Below the pieces are notes generated by a model. That model searched no databases. It was not told the origin of the DNA and worked only from the letters and a program-made list of their open reading frames with translations. Both the position numbers and the translations under genes were made by a program. From Thalassobaculaceae bacterium (GTDB lineage Bacteria; Pseudomonadota; Alphaproteobacteria; Thalassobaculales; Thalassobaculaceae), in the NCBI GenBank assembly GCA_029212785.1, contig JARGOG010000028.1, forward strand, positions 1 through 60,773: 60,773 nt of DNA, read 5' to 3'. Shown here piece by piece: positions 16,242 through 25,335 of this stretch; position 1 is the stretch's first letter; each line of letters opens with the position of its first letter.

Positions 16242-19200
16242 TCAACCGGCATCGCGCAGCCTTTCGGCACGGGCCAGATCGACGGAGACAAGCTGGCTGA
16301 CGCCGCGTTCGGCCATGGTCACGCCAAACAGCCGGTCCATGCGCGCCATCGTCATACGGTGGTGGGTGATGACCAGGAACCGGGTGCCGGTTTCCTTCAC
16401 GATGTCCTGCAGCAACGCGCAGAACCGGTCGACGTTGGTGTCGTCCAGCGGCGCGTCGACCTCGTCCAGCACACAGATCGGCGACGGGTTGGTCAGGAAC
16501 ACGGCGAAGACCAGGGCCGCGGCCGTCAACGCCTGCTCGCCGCCGGACAGCAGCGAGAGGTGTTGCATCTTCTTGCCGGGCGGGCTCGCCATGATCTCGA
16601 GCCCGGCCTCCAGCGGATCGTCCGCCTCGGTCAGCTCCAGATGTGCCTCGCCGCCGCCGAACAGCCGCCGGAACAGGGTCTGGAAATGGCCGTTGACCAG
16701 ATTGAAGGCGGCCAGCAGGCGCTCGCGGCCTTCCTTGTTCAGGGCCGAGATGGCGCTGCGCAGTCGTTGGATCGCGCCGGTCAGGTCGTCGCGCTCGCGT
16801 TCCATGCCTTCGATCTGCTCGTTCAACTCCTCGAGTTCGGTCTCGGCCCGCAGGTTGACCGGGCCGAGCGCCTCGCGCTCACCGGTGAAACGATCGAGAC
16901 TGCGCTGGGTCTGTTCGGCATCGGGCAGGGGCGTTTGTGGATCGATGCCGGCATTGGTCAGGATCTGGTCCGGGGCGCAGTCGAGCCGTTCCTGAATACG
17001 CTCGCGCTCGACGCGCAGGGTCTGGTTGATCTGCTCGAGCTGGGCTTCCGCCCGGATCAAGGCTTCGCGGGCCTCGCCAGCCGCACGTTCGGCCTCGCGG
17101 GCGACCCGGTCCAGCTCGGTCTGTCGGCTCTCGGCCGAGACCAGGGCGTCGGCGGCCTGCTTGCGTTTGCTCTCCGCCGCGTCGATCAGGGTGATCACCG
17201 TCTCGCGTTCCGCGGCGAGCGCGGCCGGGCGCGACGCCAATCGGGCGATCTCCGCCTCCTCGCTCCGGCGCCGGGCGTCGAGGTCGGCAAGGCGGGTGTC
17301 GGCACGCTCGCGCCGGTCGCCCCAGGATTTGATCTCGCCCTCGACGGCGGATAGCCGCGTGCGCCGCGCGTCGCTCTCGCGCACCAGCCGGTCATGCTCG
17401 GTCCGTGCCTCGACCAGTTCGGCCCGGCGCTCGGACAGGGCGCCGCGCAGGCGGGCCGAGTCGGCCCGCAGCGCTTCCACGTCCGGCAGGGTCTTCAGTT
17501 CCTCGGCGGCTTGACGCTGGGCCGTATTCGCCTCCTCGCGCTCGCCGGCGAGGCGGGCGGCGCCATCGTCCAGAGCCGACAGCTTGGTGTCCATGGCAGC
17601 GGCCCGGGACTCGATTTCGGCGGCCGCGGACTTCGCCTTGGACAAGGCGTCGGAGGCGGCGTTGCGGGTCCGGCGGGCGGTCTCGACCGTGTCTTCCGCC
17701 CCGGCGAGTTTCTGGGCGGCATGCTCCGCGCCCGAGCGGGCGACGTCCAGGTCGCCGCGCCGGATCGCCAACCGGCGGTCCAACTCGGCGAGGCGGTTGC
17801 GGCGTTCCAGCCGGATGGCGGCGGCACTCGGCGCGCCGGGGGTCTGCACGAACCCGTCCCAGCGCCACATCCCGCCCTCGCGGGTCACGATCCGCATGCC
17901 GGGTGCCAGACCCGGCTGGGCGGCAGCGGCGGCGGTTGGATCGGCGGCGATCCCGATCCGCGCGAGGCGGGCGGCAAGAGCCGGGGGCGCCGTAACATGG
18001 GGGGGGAGCGGGACGATATCGGCCGGCCAGTCGGCGTCGCCGCCCGGTGCGCCGCCGCGCCAGCCGCCGGCGGTCGCCTCCGCTTCTGCGTCGAGGGCCG
18101 GAGCTTCAAGATCGTCGCCCAGCGCCGCCCCCAGAGCAGTCTCGTAGCCGGGGGACACGGATACCGCATCGACGATCGGCGTGGCGTCGCTCTCGGCCTG
18201 CATCAGCAGGCGGCGCAGACCGGTCGCCTCGGTTTCCAGTTCGGAGACGGCGGCCTCGATCTCGCGCAACGCGGCGCGGGATGTTTTCTCCGCCTCCATG
18301 GCCGCATCGCGCGCTTCCTGAGCCTGCGGCACGCCGGCCTCGGCCGCTTCGGCGGTGACGGCGGCGCCGGCGACCGCCTGCTCGGCGGCGGTGCGATCGG
18401 ATTCCGGTACGGTCTGGCGGACCAGATCGGCCCGGCGTTCGGCCAGTTCCGCTTGCTGACGGTCGAGTCGCGCGATCCGATCCTCTGCCTGACGCGCCTG
18501 GTGTTCCAGTGCGGCGCGGCGGGCATCGGCGACGGCGATTGCCTCAGTCGTCTTGTGAACCGCGTCTTCGGCCTCCTCGGCGTCGCGGTTCGCCTTGGTC
18601 AGCGCCGCCGCGCTCGCCTCCTGGGCCTCCGCCTCACCGTCACCGGCCGCGGCCAGGGTGTCGCGCTCCTCGATCAGGCGGGCGAGCGACGCAGCGGCCT
18701 CCTCGACCAGCGTCTTCTCGCGGATGACGTCGTCGGCGATCTGCCGCAGACGGGTCTCCGCCTCGCTGCGGGCGGACGCGATTCGGCGTTCCTCCGCATC
18801 CAGCTCGCTGCGGGCGACGGTGAGGTGCTGCAATTCGGCGGAGGCCTCGGCCTCGCTCTGGCGCAGGCCGGGGAGGCTGGCCGCGGAATCGGTCTGCGCC
18901 GTACTGGCGGCGGCGGCCTGCTGGGTCGCGACGGTGACCTTGTCGCGGGCCTCGGCCAGTGCTGTCCCGGCTTTGCGCCTCTCCTCCATCGTGTGGGTCC
19001 AGCGGGCATGCAGCACGATCGATTCGGCCTGGCGGATCTTCTCGCTCAGTTCGCGGTAGCGTTGCGCCTGCCGAGCCTGGCGACGCAGGGCGGCGCGTTG
19101 CCCCTCGAGCGCCTTCAGCACATCGTCCAGCCGCTCCAGATTCTGCTCCGCCGCCCGCAGCCGCAGTTCCGCCTCGTGCCGGCGGGTGTGCAGTCCGCGA

Positions 19201-19709
19201 ATATTCGCCGCCTCTTCCAGCAGGGACCGACGGTCGGAGGCCTTGGCCTGGACGATGCTGCCGATCTTGCCCTGGCTGACCAGACCGGCCGAGCGCGCGC
19301 CGGTGGCGGCGTCGGCAAACAGCAGTTGGACGTCGCGGGCCCGGACGTCTTTGCCATTGACCCGGTAATGCGAGCCCTTCTCCCGCTCGATCCGGCGGAC
19401 GACCTCCAACTCCTCGGCCTCGTTGAACTGCGCCGGAGCGCGCCGGTCGTCATTGGCGACGTAGAGTCCGACCTCCGCCATGTTGCGGGCCGGGCGCTGC
19501 TCGGTGCCGCCGAAGATCACGTCTTCCATGCCGCCGCCGCGCATCTGCTTGGCCGAGGTCTCGCCCATGACCCAGCGCAGGGCCTCGACGAGATTCGACT
19601 TGCCGCAGCCGTTCGGCCCCACCACACCGGTCAGCCCTTCCTCGATGAGCAGTTCGGTCGGCTCAACGAAGGACTTGAACCCGGTCAGACGCAGTTTGCT
19701 GAAATGCAC
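16242..19709 (-). CDS. smc: Chromosome segregation protein SMC
   Basis: A 1155-residue condensin ATPase. The N-terminal half-ATPase has Walker A GPNGCGKSN (31-39) and FKSFVEPTELLI. Two long coiled coils flank a hinge region at about 510-600. The C-terminal half-ATPase has the signature LSGGEQALTA and Walker B ICVLDEVDAPLDD, with the switch His in VITHHRMT. The coiled coils are unusually rich in Ala, Glu and Arg, which also produces very long antisense reading frames here. The protein organises and segregates the nucleoid with ScpA and ScpB, not encoded here. Co-oriented with the DsbA-like and DUF721 genes upstream. Confidence 0.97.
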   Translation of the reverse strand: MHFSKLRLTGFKSFVEPTELLIEEGLTGVVGPNGCGKSNLVEALRWVMGETSAKQMRGGGMEDVIFGGTEQRPARNMAEVGLYVANDDRRAPAQFNEAEELEVVRRIEREKGSHYRVNGKDVRARDVQLLFADAATGARSAGLVSQGKIGSIVQAKASDRRSLLEEAANIRGLHTRRHEAELRLRAAEQNLERLDDVLKALEGQRAALRRQARQAQRYRELSEKIRQAESIVLHARWTHTMEERRKAGTALAEARDKVTVATQQAAAASTAQTDSAASLPGLRQSEAEASAELQHLTVARSELDAEERRIASARSEAETRLRQIADDVIREKTLVEEAAASLARLIEERDTLAAAGDGEAEAQEASAAALTKANRDAEEAEDAVHKTTEAIAVADARRAALEHQARQAEDRIARLDRQQAELAERRADLVRQTVPESDRTAAEQAVAGAAVTAEAAEAGVPQAQEARDAAMEAEKTSRAALREIEAAVSELETEATGLRRLLMQAESDATPIVDAVSVSPGYETALGAALGDDLEAPALDAEAEATAGGWRGGAPGGDADWPADIVPLPPHVTAPPALAARLARIGIAADPTAAAAAQPGLAPGMRIVTREGGMWRWDGFVQTPGAPSAAAIRLERRNRLAELDRRLAIRRGDLDVARSGAEHAAQKLAGAEDTVETARRTRNAASDALSKAKSAAAEIESRAAAMDTKLSALDDGAARLAGEREEANTAQRQAAEELKTLPDVEALRADSARLRGALSERRAELVEARTEHDRLVRESDARRTRLSAVEGEIKSWGDRRERADTRLADLDARRRSEEAEIARLASRPAALAAERETVITLIDAAESKRKQAADALVSAESRQTELDRVAREAERAAGEAREALIRAEAQLEQINQTLRVERERIQERLDCAPDQILTNAGIDPQTPLPDAEQTQRSLDRFTGEREALGPVNLRAETELEELNEQIEGMERERDDLTGAIQRLRSAISALNKEGRERLLAAFNLVNGHFQTLFRRLFGGGEAHLELTEADDPLEAGLEIMASPPGKKMQHLSLLSGGEQALTAAALVFAVFLTNPSPICVLDEVDAPLDDTNVDRFCALLQDIVKETGTRFLVITHHRMTMARMDRLFGVTMAERGVSQLVSVDLARAERLRDAG

Positions 19710-19734
19710 CGTGGTGGGTCTCCGACGGAGGGGC

Positions 19735-20349
19735 CTAGGCGAGCTTGCCCTCGATCACTTTCTGGAAGGTCTCGAACGGCTCGGCGCCCCGGATGACCTC
19801 GTCGCCGACGACAAAGGTCGGGGTGGAGTTGACGTCGTAGGTCTTCTGAGCGGCGATCCGGCCGTTGAGGATCGAGTCGAGTAGGTCGCCGTTGGTCATG
19901 TAGGCGTCGGCGGTCTCCGCCGGAATGCCGGCGAGACGGCCGATCTTCTTCAGTGCGTCGATCGGGTTGGACGCGCGGGTCCAGGTCGACTGCTGCTTGA
20001 AGATGAGGTCGATCAGCGCGAAGTACCGTGCGCCGTCGATCGCCCGGGCCATGGCGGAGGCGCGCAGCGCGTACTGGTCGAGCGGGAAGTCGCGCATCTC
20101 GAATTTCATGCGGCCGGTCTCGACATAGGTCTCGACGATCGGCTTGTAGCTCTTGGCGTGGAACGACGCGCAATGCGGACAGGTCAGCGACGAGTACTCG
20201 ATCATGGTCAGCGGCGCGTCGGGGTCGCCCAGCACGCGCGGCATGACCGCCGACTCGAGATCGACCTCGGCGGCAGCCGTTGCCACAGAAGGTGCCAGGG
20301 CAGCGCCCGCCAGACTGAGGATCCCAAGATTTAGTGTTCTGCGATGCAT
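19735..20349 (-). CDS. DsbA family thiol-disulfide oxidoreductase (exported)
   Basis: A roughly 204-residue periplasmic thioredoxin-fold protein. The signal peptide (about 1-27, Arg-rich start then SLAGAALAPSVATAAA) is followed by PLTMIEYSSLTCPHCASFH with the redox pair Cys57-Pro-His-Cys60. The cis-proline loop is STPTFVVGDEVIRG. The CPHC centre is that of DsbA-type oxidases, and the size matches the DsbA/Com1 branch. An in-frame ATG at 20382 would lengthen the N-terminus by 11 residues; I chose 20349 because it gives a compact signal peptide. It lies 25 bases upstream of smc and downstream of the DUF721 gene. Confidence 0.92.
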   Translation of the reverse strand: MHRRTLNLGILSLAGAALAPSVATAAAEVDLESAVMPRVLGDPDAPLTMIEYSSLTCPHCASFHAKSYKPIVETYVETGRMKFEMRDFPLDQYALRASAMARAIDGARYFALIDLIFKQQSTWTRASNPIDALKKIGRLAGIPAETADAYMTNGDLLDSILNGRIAAQKTYDVNSTPTFVVGDEVIRGAEPFETFQKVIEGKLA

Positions 20350-20411
20350 GCTCCGCTCCCGCACACCAGATATTGATGACATTACGCCGAGTCTCTTCGG
20401 CGCGGCAAGTT

Positions 20412-20428
20412 TCCCGAGTAACTCGGGA
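20412..20428 (-). terminator. Short hairpin after the DUF721 gene
   Basis: TCCCGAG, TAA, CTCGGGA: a perfect 7-bp stem with a three-base loop, about 20 bases after the DUF721 stop. There is no T-run, so its function could be termination, processing or stabilisation. Confidence 0.4.
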
Positions 20429-20448
20429 TTGCGGCCATAATTCGGCCT

Positions 20449-20991
20449 CTACTTCTCTACCCCGCCACCGGAGCCGGCCGCGCTTCGCGCGGTCAGCGCC
20501 TCGCCTAGGGCGGCCAGCCTATCGCGAAGGCCCTGATCCTGAACGCCGGCCACGCGGTCGCGGATCGCGGTTTTCTCCCGTTCCGCAAGGGGACGCAAGG
20601 ACGGACGGGTCGATTTCGGCGGTTTTGGCAGCAGGCCCTGCCGGATCGTCAACCGCGCCACCGCCGCCCAACCGAAATGACCGTTCACCCGTTCAATGAT
20701 CTGGGGGGCGAGGTGCTGGATCTCCAGGGCCCGACCGGACAGGGCGACGACCCTGAGCGTGGCGCCGTCGCGCCGTCCGCGTGGAAAGTCGAGCGACTCG
20801 GGCACACAGAACCGCGCGAGGTCGGTTCCCACGATCAGCGGCCAATCTCGGGGAATCCGGCCCTCGACGAAGCCGCGCTTGCGGAACAGCGGATCGGTCA
20901 GGCCGGGTGCGAGATAGGATAGCGCGCGCATGCCGCCGCGCCGCACCGCCTTGACGCCGTCCCCGGCGGTGGTCGCAGTCTTGTCCGCCAT
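20449..20991 (-). CDS. DUF721 (DciA-like) protein
   Basis: A roughly 180-residue protein with the DUF721 core: WPLIVGTDLARFCVPESLDF, then ATLRVVALSGRALEIQHLAPQIIERVNGHFG. Family members of the DciA type act as loaders or partners of the replicative helicase DnaB in bacteria lacking DnaC. Several in-frame ATGs exist (21021, 21009, 20991). I chose 20991 (MADKTATT) because AAGGG lies at good spacing upstream; 21009 is also plausible. It is divergent from mutY with a short shared promoter region. Assignment to DciA rather than generic DUF721 is inference. Confidence 0.85.
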   Translation of the reverse strand: MADKTATTAGDGVKAVRRGGMRALSYLAPGLTDPLFRKRGFVEGRIPRDWPLIVGTDLARFCVPESLDFPRGRRDGATLRVVALSGRALEIQHLAPQIIERVNGHFGWAAVARLTIRQGLLPKPPKSTRPSLRPLAEREKTAIRDRVAGVQDQGLRDRLAALGEALTARSAAGSGGGVEK

Positions 20992-21062
20992 CTCGCCCTT
21001 CCCGCTCATAAGCTCATCCATACATATGGCGTGCGCGCCGTCACACGCTATCTTCTCGAGCG

Positions 21063-22139
21063 ATGACCGCCACCGCCGCACCGATCTCCCCGCCCGAACT
21101 CGCCCGCCGCCTGCTCGCCTGGTACGACCGGCACCGGCGGCGCCTGCCGTGGCGTGCCGAGTCGGACGAGCTCGCCGATCCGTACCGGGTCTGGCTCAGC
21201 GAGATCATGCTGCAGCAAACCACTGTGGTCACGGTCGGTCCGTATTTCCAACGTTTCACGGCGCGATGGCCGTCGGTCGAGGATCTGGCGGCCGCGGATC
21301 TGGACGACGTGCTCACCGAGTGGGCGGGGCTCGGGTACTACGCCCGCGCCCGCAATCTGCACCGATGCGCCACGGTCGTGGCACGGGATCATGACGGACG
21401 CTTCCCCGACACCGAGGCGGGGTTGAAGGCTCTTCCGGGGATCGGCGACTACACGGCCGCCGCTATCGCCGCCATTGCCTTCGACCGGCAGGCGACGATC
21501 CTCGACGGCAACGTGGAGCGGGTCATCTCCCGGCTGCGGCGGGTGGAGGACCCGCTGCCCGGATCGAAGCCGAAGCTGAAGGCACTGGCAACGGAGATCA
21601 CGCCCGCCGGGCGCGCCGGCGACTACGCCCAGGCGATCATGGATCTGGGTGCGACGGTCTGCACCCCGCGCAAGCCGAAATGCCTGACCTGTCCCTGGGT
21701 CGACGCCTGCACAGCAAGAGTCGCGGGGGTGGCGGAGGATCTGCCGCGCAAGACGCCGAAGAAGGCGAAGCCGACCCGGCGGGGCACCTGTTTCTTCCTG
21801 GTCGACGGCGGCGGGGCGATCCTGCTGCGCCGCCGCCCGGAATCCGGCCTGCTCGGCGGCATGCAGGAGGTGCCGTCGTCGCCCTGGATTGAGGGTCCTC
21901 CGGCGACCGGAGGGCACGAGCATGCCCCGCTTGACGGGGTGCGATGGCGCGCGCTGCCGGGGATGGTGCGGCACACCTTCACCCATTTCCACCTGGAGCT
22001 GACGGTGCTCGCCGGCCGTGCCGAGGATGGGCCGGATGTTGCCGATTCCCGCTGGTGGCCGGTCGACCGCCTGGGCGAGGCCGCCCTGCCCACGGTGATG
22101 GCCAAGGTGGTGCGCCACGCGATGGCGCATGTTGGGTAG
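21063..22139 (+). CDS. mutY: A/G-specific adenine DNA glycosylase MutY
   Basis: A 358-residue base-excision-repair enzyme that removes adenine mispaired with 8-oxoguanine. The catalytic Glu47 is in SEIMLQQT. The helix-hairpin-helix is LPGIGDYTAAAI (about 124-135), with Asp148 in LDGNVERV. The [4Fe-4S] cluster ligands are Cys200, Cys207, Cys210 and Cys216 (C-x6-C-x2-C-x5-C). A C-terminal NUDIX-like recognition domain (about 235-355) has RRGTCFFLVDGGGAILLRRR and WWPVDRLGEAALPT. Normal length. It diverges from the DUF721 gene. Confidence 0.97.
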   Translation: MTATAAPISPPELARRLLAWYDRHRRRLPWRAESDELADPYRVWLSEIMLQQTTVVTVGPYFQRFTARWPSVEDLAAADLDDVLTEWAGLGYYARARNLHRCATVVARDHDGRFPDTEAGLKALPGIGDYTAAAIAAIAFDRQATILDGNVERVISRLRRVEDPLPGSKPKLKALATEITPAGRAGDYAQAIMDLGATVCTPRKPKCLTCPWVDACTARVAGVAEDLPRKTPKKAKPTRRGTCFFLVDGGGAILLRRRPESGLLGGMQEVPSSPWIEGPPATGGHEHAPLDGVRWRALPGMVRHTFTHFHLELTVLAGRAEDGPDVADSRWWPVDRLGEAALPTVMAKVVRHAMAHVG

Positions 22140-22220
22140 GAGTACCGGTCGCCCGGCCCGCACCCGCCAGCCTTCTGTGCCGGGAAGCGGCTGTGGCGGG
22201 ATGCGGCGCAGGGTGACGCC

Positions 22221-23495
22221 TCACGCCATCTGCCGCAACGCCTTCTCGAAGAAGTCCGGGGCGCCGAAATTGCCGGATTTCAGGGCCAGCGCCAGCGGCT
22301 CGGCCGTACCGAGGGTGACCGTGCCCGGCACGCCGGGGTCGATCTGCGCGCCGATATGCAGGCCGGTGACGCCGAGGGCGGAGACCACCGCGCCCGAGGT
22401 CTCGCCGCCGGCCACCACCAGGCGCCGCACCCCGTCTTCCTCGACCAGGGCCTTGGCGATCCGCGCCACGGCGCCTTCGACCATCTCGCCCGCCTCGGCC
22501 CGACCGAGCCGATCCTGGATCGCCTTGACGGTCTCGGGTGGCGCGGAGGCGTAGATCAGCACCGGCCCGTCGGCGATCCGGGCCCGGGCGAAGGCCAGGG
22601 CCTCGCCGACCACGTCGGCACCGTCAGCGAGCTTCAGGGGGTCGATATTGAACGACGGGTGCGTCTTCTCCCATTCGGCGATCTGGCCGAGGGTGGCGGC
22701 GGAACAGGATCCGGCGACCACGGCCGCCCTGCCGGTGACGCGCGGCACGCCGTCGGCGCCGGGCGCCGCGGCTAGCATGCCGCGCCGGCGGTAAGCTTCC
22801 GGCAGGCCGATGGCGATGCCGGAGCCGCCGGTGATCAGGGCGAGATCGGCCAACGCCTCGCCGGCGGTGTGAAGCTGGTCGTCGTCGACCGCATCGAGGA
22901 TCGCGTAGCCGTACCCGTCGCCGCGTAGATTCTCGACGCGAGCGCGGATCGCGTCGACTCCGCCCTGGATGTCGCGGTGCTGGATCAGCCCGACCCGGCG
23001 CGCGGTCTGGCGGCCGAGCACGGCGACCAAGTTGCTGTCGGTCATCGGGGTCAGTGGGTGGTGGCGCATATGGGTGTCGGAGAGCAGCTGGTCGCCGACG
23101 AAGAGATGGCCCTTGAAGATCGTGCGACCGGTCTCGGGAAAGGCCGGGCAGGCGATGGTGAAATCGGCACCCAACCGGTCGAGCAGGGCGTCGGCCACGG
23201 GACCGATATTGCCCGCGTCGGTCGAATCGAAGGTCGAGCAGTATTTGAACAGGAAACGCTGGCACCCCGCTGCTTTCAGCCAGTCCAGCGCGGCCACCGA
23301 CATGGCGACCGCTTCCGGCGGCGGGTTGGTCCGCGATTTCAGGGCGATGACCACGGCGTCCACATCCGGCACCTCGGTGTCGGCGCCCGGCACGCCGATC
23401 AGTTGCACCGTCCGCATGCCGCCGCGCACCAGATTGTTGGCGAGGTCGGTCGCGCCGGTGAAGTCGTCGGCAACGCAGCCCAGGATGGGTGCCAT
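22221..23495 (-). CDS. otnK: Four-carbon acid sugar kinase (3-oxo-tetronate kinase, OtnK/DUF1537)
   Basis: A 424-residue kinase of the DUF1537 family, which phosphorylates 3-oxo-tetronate at O4. The N-terminal sugar-binding domain begins [38 protein letters not shown] and [19 protein letters not shown] are family hallmarks. The C-terminal nucleotide-binding domain ends with [19 protein letters not shown] and a glycine-rich LALKSGNFG. The start MAPILG was chosen for a strong ribosome-binding site (GGGAGG, five bases upstream). It is divergent from otnI across a 109-base gap, so both likely share a control region. Confidence 0.9.
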   Translation of the reverse strand: MAPILGCVADDFTGATDLANNLVRGGMRTVQLIGVPGADTEVPDVDAVVIALKSRTNPPPEAVAMSVAALDWLKAAGCQRFLFKYCSTFDSTDAGNIGPVADALLDRLGADFTIACPAFPETGRTIFKGHLFVGDQLLSDTHMRHHPLTPMTDSNLVAVLGRQTARRVGLIQHRDIQGGVDAIRARVENLRGDGYGYAILDAVDDDQLHTAGEALADLALITGGSGIAIGLPEAYRRRGMLAAAPGADGVPRVTGRAAVVAGSCSAATLGQIAEWEKTHPSFNIDPLKLADGADVVGEALAFARARIADGPVLIYASAPPETVKAIQDRLGRAEAGEMVEGAVARIAKALVEEDGVRRLVVAGGETSGAVVSALGVTGLHIGAQIDPGVPGTVTLGTAEPLALALKSGNFGAPDFFEKALRQMA

Positions 23496-23604
23496 TGGTT
23501 CCTCCCGTTCGTCGGATTGCTCTCGGTCTCGGTCGGGGCCTTGGCCAAGGTTGGCGGCCCGCGTATCGTTGCCGGAAATCATAAGGACACGGGAACGGGA
23601 CGCC

Positions 23605-24384
23605 ATGGTGAAATTCGCCGCAAATCTGTCGATGATGTTTAATGAAGTCGACTTCCTCGACCGTTTCGACGCCGCTCAGATGGCCGGCTTCGACGGGGTG
23701 GAGTTCCTGTTCCCCTACGAGCACGAGGCGGTGGAGATCCGCGCCAAGTTGGAGGCCGCCGGCCTGACCCAGGCGCTGTTCAATCTGCCGCCGGGCGACT
23801 GGACCAAGGGCGAGCGCGGGCTCGGCGCCATGCCGGGTCGCGAGGCGGAGTTCGACAAGGCGATCGACAAAGCCCTCGCCTATGCCGAAGTGATCGGCAA
23901 CGACCTGCTGCATGTGATGAGCGGCATCATGACCGAGGGCATGACTCCGGAAGCCTGCACCGACACACTGGTCGCCAACCTCAAGCGCGCGGCCCCCAAG
24001 GCGGCGGCCAAGGGCAAGACCCTGATCATCGAGCCGATCAACACCCGCGACATTCCCGGCTATTTTCTGAACTACCAGGAACAGGCGCGCGCCATCATCG
24101 AGGCGGTCGGGGCGGAGAATGTCGGGCTGCAGTTCGATTTCTACCACTGCCAGATCATGCAGGGCGACACCGCCAAGACCTTCGAGAAGCACCTGGACAT
24201 CATCCGCCACGTGCAGATCGCGGGCGTGCCGGACCGCCACGAGCCGAATATCGGCGAGGTGAACTATCCCTATCTGTTCGAGACCATGGACCGGCTCGGC
24301 TACAAAGGCTGGGTCGGCTGCGAATACCGGCCCAAGGCGGGGACGATCGAAGGGCTCGGCTGGTTCAAGGCGCTGACCCGCTGA
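23605..24384 (+). CDS. otnI: 2-oxo-tetronate isomerase / hydroxypyruvate isomerase (OtnI/Hyi family)
   Basis: A 259-residue TIM-barrel isomerase. The N-terminus [20 protein letters not shown] is typical of the Hyi/OtnI family. The catalytic glutamates are expected in [13 protein letters not shown] and [10 protein letters not shown], and metal-ligand residues in [13 protein letters not shown] and [13 protein letters not shown]. In the C4 acid-sugar pathway it converts 2-oxo-tetronate to 3-oxo-tetronate, the substrate of OtnK encoded divergently next door. The start at 23605 defines the family N-terminus; the frame is open far upstream but only as antisense to otnK. Confidence 0.9.
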   Translation: MVKFAANLSMMFNEVDFLDRFDAAQMAGFDGVEFLFPYEHEAVEIRAKLEAAGLTQALFNLPPGDWTKGERGLGAMPGREAEFDKAIDKALAYAEVIGNDLLHVMSGIMTEGMTPEACTDTLVANLKRAAPKAAAKGKTLIIEPINTRDIPGYFLNYQEQARAIIEAVGAENVGLQFDFYHCQIMQGDTAKTFEKHLDIIRHVQIAGVPDRHEPNIGEVNYPYLFETMDRLGYKGWVGCEYRPKAGTIEGLGWFKALTR

Positions 24385-24386
24385 CA

Positions 24387-25262
24387 GTGGCTCCGGGTCT
24401 CGTCCACGCCGTCCTGCGCGACGGCGTGCTGCGGGCGGAGAGCGATCCGCGTCCGGTGATCTGGTGGAGCCTGACCAAGACGGTGGTCGCCGCCGCCGCC
24501 CTGCGCCTGGTGGAGCAGGGGGCGCTGTCGCTGGACGACCCGCTGCCGGAGCGGCCCTACACCCTGCGCCAGCTTCTCCGCCATTCCGCCGGCCTGCCGA
24601 CCTATGGCGGACCGGAGTATCACGGCGCCGTCGCCCGCGGCGAGGCGCCCTGGTCGGACGAGCGGATGCTGGTCCATGCCAATGCGGACACCCCTCTCTA
24701 CGCGCCGGACCAGGGCTGGGCCTATTCCAATGCCGGTTACCTCTTCGGTCGCCGGTTGATCGAGGCGGCGACTGGCCAGTCCTTTGGTGATGCCCTGCGG
24801 GCGCTGGTGCTCGATCCCCTGGATCTGTCGGGCACCCGGATTGTCACTCTGCCGCAGGAGCTGGAGGCGACCGTCTGGGGCAACCCGACCGGCTATCATC
24901 CCGGCTGGGTCTATCACGGCCTGCTCATCGGTCCGGCGCGCGACGCGGTGCGGTTCCTGGACGGTATCGGAAGGCTTCTTGAGCCTGGTTCCTGGGAAGC
25001 CATGCGCGACCCCTATCCGGTTGGCGGTACCTTGGAGGGTCGACCCTGGACGCAACCGGACTACGGGCTTGGCCTGATGACCGGGGAGTGGGGCGACGCC
25101 GGTCGGGTTTACGGCCATTCCGGGGTCGGCCACACGGTTGCCGCCCTCTATGCCTTCGCCGATCTGCCTGGCCGGCCGGTGGTCGCCGCCTTCGCGCCGG
25201 GCAGCGACGAGGCCGTTGTGGAGAACGAAGCCCTGCGCTTGGTGCTGACCGGACAAACCTAG
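24387..25262 (+). CDS. Serine hydrolase, class C beta-lactamase/esterase family
   Basis: A 291-residue protein with the three active-site elements of the penicillin-binding-protein-like hydrolases: Ser28-Leu-Thr-Lys31 (SxxK), Tyr113-Ser-Asn115 (YxN) and a late GHSG in RVYGHSGVGH taking the KTG position. There is no signal peptide, so it should be cytoplasmic, unlike true beta-lactamases. The start is GTG, two bases after the otnI stop, so the genes are tightly coupled. Cytoplasmic members are often esterases or lactonases. Its position inside an erythronate-type pathway suggests sugar-acid lactone hydrolysis (inference). Confidence 0.82.
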   Translation: MAPGLVHAVLRDGVLRAESDPRPVIWWSLTKTVVAAAALRLVEQGALSLDDPLPERPYTLRQLLRHSAGLPTYGGPEYHGAVARGEAPWSDERMLVHANADTPLYAPDQGWAYSNAGYLFGRRLIEAATGQSFGDALRALVLDPLDLSGTRIVTLPQELEATVWGNPTGYHPGWVYHGLLIGPARDAVRFLDGIGRLLEPGSWEAMRDPYPVGGTLEGRPWTQPDYGLGLMTGEWGDAGRVYGHSGVGHTVAALYAFADLPGRPVVAAFAPGSDEAVVENEALRLVLTGQT

Positions 25263-25335
25263 CCATGGATCGGTCGGCATCGGCGCTCTAATCTTCGGTG
25301 CAATCGAAACAAGAACTCTCCAGGGGACGGATTCC

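Noticed and set aside
17394-19796. An 800-codon open frame opposite smc
   Set aside because: It is antisense to a well-conserved gene, Gly/Arg/Leu-rich with no domain or ribosome-binding site; long antisense frames are expected in GC-rich coiled-coil genes.
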